This document shows positions 5,153 through 9,158 of a stretch of DNA of 9,158 bases, piece after piece. A model generated the notes under the pieces. That model had not been told where the DNA came from and searched no databases. It saw nothing but the letters and a program-made list of their open reading frames with translations. Source of the DNA: Bacteroidota bacterium (lineage in GTDB: Bacteria; Bacteroidota; Bacteroidia; Bacteroidales; UBA10428); assembly GCA_029268165.1 (NCBI GenBank), contig JAJUGM010000114.1, positions 1-9,158 on the forward strand, given 5' to 3'. Position 1 is the stretch's first letter. Each line of letters opens with the position of its first letter. A program made the translations under genes and the position numbers.

Positions 5153-6439
5153 ATGGGCAGAAAGGTTGCATTTAAAACACTGGGATGCAGATTGAATCAG
5201 TTTGAAACCGATTCGCTGGTAACCGACTTCTATAAAGCCGGTTATGAGATTGTTGGATTTAATGAAAATGCAGATGTTTATATTATTAACACATGCACAG
5301 TAACACAACAGGGTGATCATAAATCAAAAACATATATTAATCAGGCTGCGCGAAGAAAAAATGGGTCTCTGACTATTGTAACAGGTTGCATGGCAACAAG
5401 CCAGAAAGAATATTTTGAAAACCGCAGTGACATAACTTATGTGGTTGAGAATGCCAGCAAAAGTCAGATTTTGTCGTTAGTTGAAGCACATTATAAAGGA
5501 GAAATCTTTAATCTAAGTGGTTCTGAAAAAAATTTGTTTGATTTCAGTATTGCCGAAAAAAGTTTTCACACACGCAGTATGATAAAAATTCAGGATGGCT
5601 GCAATAATTTCTGTTCATACTGTATCGTGCCAATGGTTAGGGGTAGAGCTGTGAGCCGTCCGGCAAACGATATTTTAAACCATATTCAGCAGGTAATTCA
5701 ACTTGGTTTTAAAGAAGTAGTGCTTACAGGAGTCAATATCAGCCGTTATCATTATGAAAATATCAATTTCGAAATGCTTCTTGAAAAAATACTGAATATT
5801 TCCGGTAATTTCCGTGTACGCATATCATCTATTGAGCCCGAAGGATTTGGCGATATGTTTATAAGCATGTTTCAACACGAAAAGTTATGTCCGCATCTGC
5901 ATCTGTGCCTTCAAAGCGGATCTGACCATATACTTCAGAAGATGCGAAGAACGTATTCAACAGCTGAATTTTATCATATCATAGAAAACTTCAGGAATAA
6001 ATATCCTCTGTTTAATTTCACAACCGACATTTTGGTGGGTTTTCCGGGAGAAACAGAGGAAGATTTTAAAGCAACCTGCGAAATGTTGCGGAATATTGGT
6101 TTTAGCCATGTGCATACCTTCAAATATTCATTGCGCAAAGGTACACGTGCTGAGCATTTACCTGAACAAATTAATGAAAACGTTAAACGCGAACGAAGTG
6201 AAATAATACGTGAAATCGCTTTTGAAAACAAACGCAGATACTATTCCGGTTTTATTGGTCTGAATCAGACAATGCTTGTTGAAAAAATTAGAAGCAGCAT
6301 TGCCACAGGTTATGGCGAAAATTATATTCCGGTTGAATTAGTAAACCATCAGGTAGAAGAGAACCGTTTTGTCAAAGTATTAATTCATAGCCTGGTTGAA
6401 AAGAAAAATGACCTTGTTTTAAAAGCTTCAGAAATATAA
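5153..6439 (+). CDS. mtaB: MtaB-like tRNA t6A37 methylthiotransferase (radical SAM)
   Basis: The 428-residue product matches the MtaB (YqeV) type, which methylthiolates t6A37 of tRNAs reading A-starting codons to give ms2t6A. The UPF0004 domain carries C12 ('KTLGCRLNQFETDSLV'), C48 ('IINTCTVTQQGDHKS') and C79 ('VTGCMA'). The radical SAM motif is C150/C154/C157 ('IQDGCNNFCSYCIVPMVRGR'). It is followed by 'LTGVNISRY' (191-199), 'RISSIEPEGF' (223-232), 'LHLCLQSGSD' (249-258) and 'TDILVGFPGETEEDF' (291-305). 'GC.LNQ.ET' with 'NTCTVT' is the MtaB signature, against 'GCQMN' for MiaB and 'GC.KN.VDSE' for RimO. The tail after about 369 is weakly TRAM-like. The start is supported by AAAGG at 5137-5141, 11 nt before the ATG. 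The gene begins 6 bp after the MiaB-like gene, so the two are co-transcribed. All six cluster cysteines are present, so I expect an active enzyme. Confidence 0.9.
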   Translation: MGRKVAFKTLGCRLNQFETDSLVTDFYKAGYEIVGFNENADVYIINTCTVTQQGDHKSKTYINQAARRKNGSLTIVTGCMATSQKEYFENRSDITYVVENASKSQILSLVEAHYKGEIFNLSGSEKNLFDFSIAEKSFHTRSMIKIQDGCNNFCSYCIVPMVRGRAVSRPANDILNHIQQVIQLGFKEVVLTGVNISRYHYENINFEMLLEKILNISGNFRVRISSIEPEGFGDMFISMFQHEKLCPHLHLCLQSGSDHILQKMRRTYSTAEFYHIIENFRNKYPLFNFTTDILVGFPGETEEDFKATCEMLRNIGFSHVHTFKYSLRKGTRAEHLPEQINENVKRERSEIIREIAFENKRRYYSGFIGLNQTMLVEKIRSSIATGYGENYIPVELVNHQVEENRFVKVLIHSLVEKKNDLVLKASEI

Positions 6440-6447
6440 TCGTTTGG

Positions 6448-6465
6448 AGATTATTTTCATAATCT
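6448..6465 (+). terminator. Possible weak hairpin after the methylthiotransferase operon
   Basis: AGATTAT-TTTC-ATAATCT is a perfect 7-bp stem with a 4-nt loop, 8 bp after the mtaB stop. It is AT-rich and no T-run follows (ATTGAAAAAA), so it would be a poor intrinsic terminator. It may instead be an mRNA end-processing or attenuation structure, or chance. Confidence 0.3.
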
Positions 6466-6524
6466 ATTGAAAAAAACGGCATTTTCCATTATTTTTATTT
6501 CCGGAACCAATATTTATCAATAAT

Positions 6525-8303
6525 ATGTTGCTGGTAAAAAAAATCAGGCAAAAGACTATCGAATGGCAAAGAAATCATTTTAGTCACCGGCAACTGACCT
6601 ATATACTCAGTTTTGTTATTGGTATTTTGAGTGGTTTTGCAGCTATAATACTTAAAAACACGGTTTATTATACCCATCTGTTTATAACTTCCAAACTTGC
6701 TTTCAGTGGAATTAACCTGCTTTATCTGGCTTATCCTTTGAGCGGGGTGCTTCTGACTGTTTTGTTTGTAAGGTTTATAATAAAAGATGAGATGGGGCAT
6801 GGTATCACCAAAATCCTTTATTCCATCTCAAAGCAAAGTGGCAAAATCAAACCCCATAACAGTTATTCATCCATAATAGCCGGTACATTAACTGTAGGTT
6901 TTGGCGGATCTGTCGGACTTGAGTCGCCCATTGTGATGACAGGCTCGGCAATCGGTTCAAATATGGGACGGGCATTCGGAATGAATTATAAAACAGTTAT
7001 TACACTGATAGGATGTGGTGCTGCCGGAGCTATTGCCGGTATTTTTAAAGCGCCGATAGCTGCCATTATTTTCAGCCTCGAAGTGCTGATGCTCGATCTT
7101 ACTGTGTGGTCAATCATTCCCTTGCTTATTTCATCGGTTACAGCCACTTTATTATCATATCTTTTTCTGGGAAAGGGTGTAATATTACCTTTTCACATTA
7201 ATACTGAATTTCAGTTGCATAATATACCCTATTATATCCTTTTAGGCATCACAGCCGGCCTGATATCATCTTATTTCACAAGGATAACCATTTTCAGCGA
7301 ATCATTGTATGCCCGCATACGTAATCCATGGACAAAAATGTTATGCGGGGGAACAATATTAAGCGTAATGATATTTTTATTTCCACCATTATATGGCGAA
7401 GGTTACGATATACTGAACGATATTATTAACGGAAAAAGTGAATTGCTGCTGAATAATAGTCTGTTTTCTGATTCATATACCCATACATTGTTCTTTATTT
7501 TTTTCCTTTTTGCACTCATAATGCTGAAACCTATTGCTATGACCTCAACCACAGGCGGAGGAGGTGTAGGGGGAATTTTTGCGCCAACGCTTTTTACAGG
7601 CGGCATATTAGGACTATTGTTATCAAGGGTTTTGAATTTTTCAGGATTTATAAAGGTGCCTGAAATGAATCTGATACTTTCCGGCATGGCCGGACTTATG
7701 GCTGGTGTAATGCATGCACCGCTTACAGCCATATTCCTGATTGCTGAAATAACCGGTGGTTATTCTTTAATCATACCACTGATTATAACCTCCACCATTG
7801 GCTATATTACAAACAAGTACTTTGTCCATCATTCAATATATACTCACCGGCTGGCCAAAAGAGGCGAACTAATAACTCATCACAAGGATAAGGCTGTGCT
7901 CACCCTTTTGGACATGCAAAAAGTTATTGAGAAAGACCTGATTCCGTTATCTGCCGACGATTCATTAGGTAAGCTGGTCAAAGTCATTGCCCGGTCAAAC
8001 CGCAATATTTTTCCTGTAATTACTCATGACAATATGCTAATAGGTATTGTATTGCTTGATAATATAAGACATATCATGTTTAATACTGAGATGTACAATA
8101 CCATCTTTGTCCGCGATGTAATGATGCTTCCTCCAACTCATATTTCGCCCGGTGAATCGATGGAAAGCGTTATGCGAAAGTTTGAGGAAAATGAGGCATG
8201 GAATCTACCCGTTATAGATAACGGAAAATATATTGGCTTCATCTCCAAATCGAAACTCTTTTCGTTTTATCGCAACTGGTTGCTTGAAATCTCAGAGGAA
8301 TGA
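6525..8303 (+). CDS. CLC-family chloride channel/transporter with two CBS domains
   Basis: The 592-residue inner-membrane protein has the CLC fold (about 22-445) and a CBS pair (about 470-520 and 529-582) that usually senses nucleotides. Filter motifs, aligned by eye to E. coli ClcA, are: GSGIP replaced by GHGIT (91-95), GREGP replaced by GLESP (131-135) with the external gating glutamate kept as E133, GxFxP kept as GIFAP (350-354), and the central tyrosine kept as Y439 ('HSIYTHRLAKRG'). Helix H reads 'FKAPIAAIIFSLEVL': E186 matches ClcA E202, but the internal proton glutamate E203 is replaced by V187. The GHG and G(x)E(x)P variants are, as I recall, common in a CBS-bearing CLC branch of Bacteroidota. 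Whether it is a Cl-/H+ exchanger or a channel cannot be decided from sequence. The ATG at 6525 follows an 85-bp gap after mtaB with no clear promoter box, so weak read-through from the operon is possible. Its downstream neighbour is convergent. Confidence 0.94.
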   Translation: MLLVKKIRQKTIEWQRNHFSHRQLTYILSFVIGILSGFAAIILKNTVYYTHLFITSKLAFSGINLLYLAYPLSGVLLTVLFVRFIIKDEMGHGITKILYSISKQSGKIKPHNSYSSIIAGTLTVGFGGSVGLESPIVMTGSAIGSNMGRAFGMNYKTVITLIGCGAAGAIAGIFKAPIAAIIFSLEVLMLDLTVWSIIPLLISSVTATLLSYLFLGKGVILPFHINTEFQLHNIPYYILLGITAGLISSYFTRITIFSESLYARIRNPWTKMLCGGTILSVMIFLFPPLYGEGYDILNDIINGKSELLLNNSLFSDSYTHTLFFIFFLFALIMLKPIAMTSTTGGGGVGGIFAPTLFTGGILGLLLSRVLNFSGFIKVPEMNLILSGMAGLMAGVMHAPLTAIFLIAEITGGYSLIIPLIITSTIGYITNKYFVHHSIYTHRLAKRGELITHHKDKAVLTLLDMQKVIEKDLIPLSADDSLGKLVKVIARSNRNIFPVITHDNMLIGIVLLDNIRHIMFNTEMYNTIFVRDVMMLPPTHISPGESMESVMRKFEENEAWNLPVIDNGKYIGFISKSKLFSFYRNWLLEISEE

Positions 8304-8316
8304 AATGGAGTTACAA

Positions 8317-8348
8317 GGTGACGAAGTGACGAGGTGATGAAGTACCAA
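8317..8348. repeat. 8-bp tandem repeat (RGTGAYGA family)
   Basis: The units GGTGACGA, AGTGACGA, GGTGATGA and the decayed AGTACCAA run in exact 8-bp phase, starting 13 bp after the CLC stop. The reverse complement (TCGTCACT-like) is the unit seen in the 3380-3691 gap. It is probably a dispersed intergenic repeat of this genome. Confidence 0.7.
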
Positions 8349-8383
8349 AATAAACTGCTAGGCCGCAAAGCTGAATAACATAC

Positions 8384-8410
8384 TCTTTGTGCCTCTGCGT
8401 CTCTGTGTGC
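8384..8410. repeat. 9-bp tandem repeat (CTTTGTGCC/TCTGCGTCT type)
   Basis: Three degenerate 9-bp units, TCTTTGTGC, CTCTGCGTC and TCTGTGTGC, are in tandem. Sequences of this type (reverse strand: CAGAGACGCAGAGGCAC) are, from memory, widely dispersed between genes in several bacterial phyla, including Bacteroidota. No coding use is evident. Confidence 0.6.
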
Positions 8411-8421
8411 CAGAATCTCAG

Positions 8422-8520
8422 TCAGCCTCCGGTTGCAACCTGAATAATTTTACTCCCCTGTGTCACTGTAAAACGCCTTCCTGAAAAGCCCATTATTTCT
8501 TTGAATGCCTTTAAACCCAT
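8422..8520 (-). other. Possible 32-codon ORF or gene fragment in the convergent gap
   Basis: On the minus strand, an ATG at 8520 opens a 32-residue frame ending in TGA at 8422-8424. The frame stays open upstream to 8562 (46 codons in all). The translation (MGLKAFKEIMGFSGRRFTV, then TQGSKIIQVATGG) has a protein-like mix of charged, glycine and beta-prone residues. There is no good ribosome binding site, and I recognise no family. It could be a decayed C-terminal fragment, a tiny gene, or chance. Confidence 0.2.
8431..8440. repeat. 10-bp perfect palindrome GGTTGCAACC
   Basis: GGTTGCAACC is self-complementary over its full length and lies between two convergent genes, near the 9-bp repeats. No partner promoter is visible, so an operator role is unlikely. 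Confidence 0.4.
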
Positions 8521-8522
8521 AT

Positions 8523-8546
8523 CGGATGAATTAACAAATTCATCCG
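8523..8546. terminator. Perfect 10-bp hairpin between convergent genes, possible bidirectional terminator
   Basis: CGGATGAATT-AACA-AATTCATCCG is a perfect 10-bp stem with a 4-nt loop, 32 bp past the stop of the DUF4389 gene and 219 bp past the CLC stop. Its position suits termination of the minus-strand gene. Neither side has a long T-run straight after the stem (GGGCGGATAAAAATTATTT on the plus strand), so classical Rho-independent strength is doubtful. Confidence 0.45.
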
Positions 8547-8578
8547 GGCGGATAAAAATTATTTATTGAGGACATTTG

Positions 8579-9158
8579 TCATTCTATTTCTTTACCGGTA
8601 AAGGGAGGATACTTGTCAGTCATAAACATCATATAAAGCCCTAAGCGCGTCGCCCAACGTATTGTTCCTGTTACGAAGCTATGCATTCCTGAAGGGTATT
8701 TGCCTGCAAACAGGACAATAAACCATGCGATAACAATAACAAAACCGGTTGCAATGCCTCTGAACATAAGAATAAAACCATGAGGTATTCCCACATAAAG
8801 CCAGCCAAAAAACAGTCTTAATAACAATAATCCGCGGCTCAGCTTTTCAGGTTGTGGCATTTCAAATTCGGTATGCTCATCAGATGCTTTAAGGCCGAAA
8901 GCAGGATAACCATCGCTTAAATTATACAAGCGGGCTCCAAGCCTTAAAGACCATCGTTGCAGGTTTACCTGAAAACCATAAAAGCTCCCGGGATATTTAC
9001 CGGTAACCAGTACTGCCCAGAAGGCCAGAAAAGTAAGGATACCTGACCAGATATTGAGGAAAAACAATATGAAACCATGCGGCAGTGCAATATATAGCCA
9101 GCCAAAAAAGGTTCTTAGAAGCAATTCGAGACGTGAATATTGCTCCTGGTGTCTAATA
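8579..9158 (-). CDS. DUF4389 membrane protein with two domain repeats (5' truncated)
   Basis: The frame is open to the right edge, giving 192 visible residues. The TTG at 9124 is an internal leucine codon, because the residues before it (HQEQYSRLE) match the start of the second repeat (PEKLSRGL). Probably only a few N-terminal residues are missing. The protein is two copies of a DUF4389 unit offset by exactly 99 codons (297 bp). Copy 1 has 'TFFGWLYIALPHGF', 'VLVTGKYPGSF', 'RWSLRLGARLYNLSDGYPAFG'. Copy 2 has 'LFFGWLYVGIPHGF', 'VLFAGKYPSGM', 'RWATRLGLYMMFMTDKYPPFTG'. Each copy has two hydrophobic segments, so about four membrane passes in all, joined by a charged linker (LKASDEHTEFEMPQPEK). The repeated IPHGF, GKYP and DxYPPF motifs are the family hallmarks. 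Function is unknown. It is transcribed towards the CLC gene and appears to be the last gene of its transcription unit. Confidence 0.88.
   Translation of the reverse strand, partial: IRHQEQYSRLELLLRTFFGWLYIALPHGFILFFLNIWSGILTFLAFWAVLVTGKYPGSFYGFQVNLQRWSLRLGARLYNLSDGYPAFGLKASDEHTEFEMPQPEKLSRGLLLLRLFFGWLYVGIPHGFILMFRGIATGFVIVIAWFIVLFAGKYPSGMHSFVTGTIRWATRLGLYMMFMTDKYPPFTGKEIE

Noticed and set aside
3716..6439. RimO (ribosomal protein S12 methylthiotransferase) for either radical SAM gene
   Set aside because: The signatures are GCQMN (MiaB type) and GCRLNQFET with NTCTVT (MtaB type), not the RimO pattern.
6495..6800. 101-codon minus-strand frame over the CLC start
   Set aside because: It is antisense to a clear CLC N-terminus, has a low-complexity translation and no recognisable domain.
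7403..7732. 109-codon minus-strand frame in the CLC gene
   Set aside because: It is antisense to the conserved GIFAP region; the proline run is the reverse reading of glycine codons.
9122..9124. TTG as the start of the DUF4389 gene
   Set aside because: The upstream residues HQEQYSRLE align with the start of the second repeat, so the gene continues past this codon to the window edge.

Overview
The window looks like a chromosomal piece of a Bacteroidota bacterium, probably from or near the Bacteroidales/Marinilabiliales. The evidence is a type IX secretion (T9SS) C-terminal sorting domain, a Bacteroidota-type lipoprotein signal, near-consensus TAnnTTTG promoter boxes, weak Shine-Dalgarno sites, AT-rich DNA, and families common in that phylum (DUF2490, DUF4956, a two-repeat DUF4389 protein, a CLC protein with GHGIT/GLESP motifs). 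Coding density is high. I see no tRNA, rRNA, CRISPR array, insertion sequence or phage gene.

Region 1 (1-3379) is the most intriguing part. It opens with the C-terminal end of a secreted protein that has a lamin-tail-like domain and a T9SS sorting domain. A promoter-like box follows, then a tight same-strand cluster: a small lipoprotein with a carboxypeptidase-regulatory-like beta domain, a VTC-type polyphosphate polymerase of the triphosphate tunnel fold, a five-helix DUF4956 membrane protein whose start overlaps the VTC stop, and a DUF2490 protein with a signal peptide that is probably an outer-membrane barrel. VTC and DUF4956 genes are often found together and near CotH-kinase genes, so the truncated first gene may be the end of a CotH-like protein. 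The set reads as a cytoplasm-to-surface envelope system built around a polyphosphate-polymerase-like enzyme. Its real job cannot be read from the sequence.

Region 2 (3380-3691) is a 312-bp non-coding gap. It holds degenerate 8-bp tandem repeats and a good TAAATTTG promoter box just before the next gene.

Region 3 (3692-6439) is a two-gene operon of radical-SAM methylthiotransferases for tRNA position 37. The first is MiaB-like with unusual signatures, the second MtaB-like. The tandem pair would serve the two types of A37 hypermodification: ms2i6A and ms2t6A.

Region 4 (6525-8303) is a CLC chloride channel/transporter with two C-terminal CBS domains. It keeps the external gating glutamate but has valine at the internal proton-glutamate position.

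Region 5 (8304-9158) starts with a convergent intergenic gap carrying two short-period tandem repeats, a palindrome, a perfect 10-bp hairpin and a 46-codon minus-strand open stretch of unknown meaning. It ends with a minus-strand gene for a membrane protein made of two DUF4389 repeats, which runs off the right edge.
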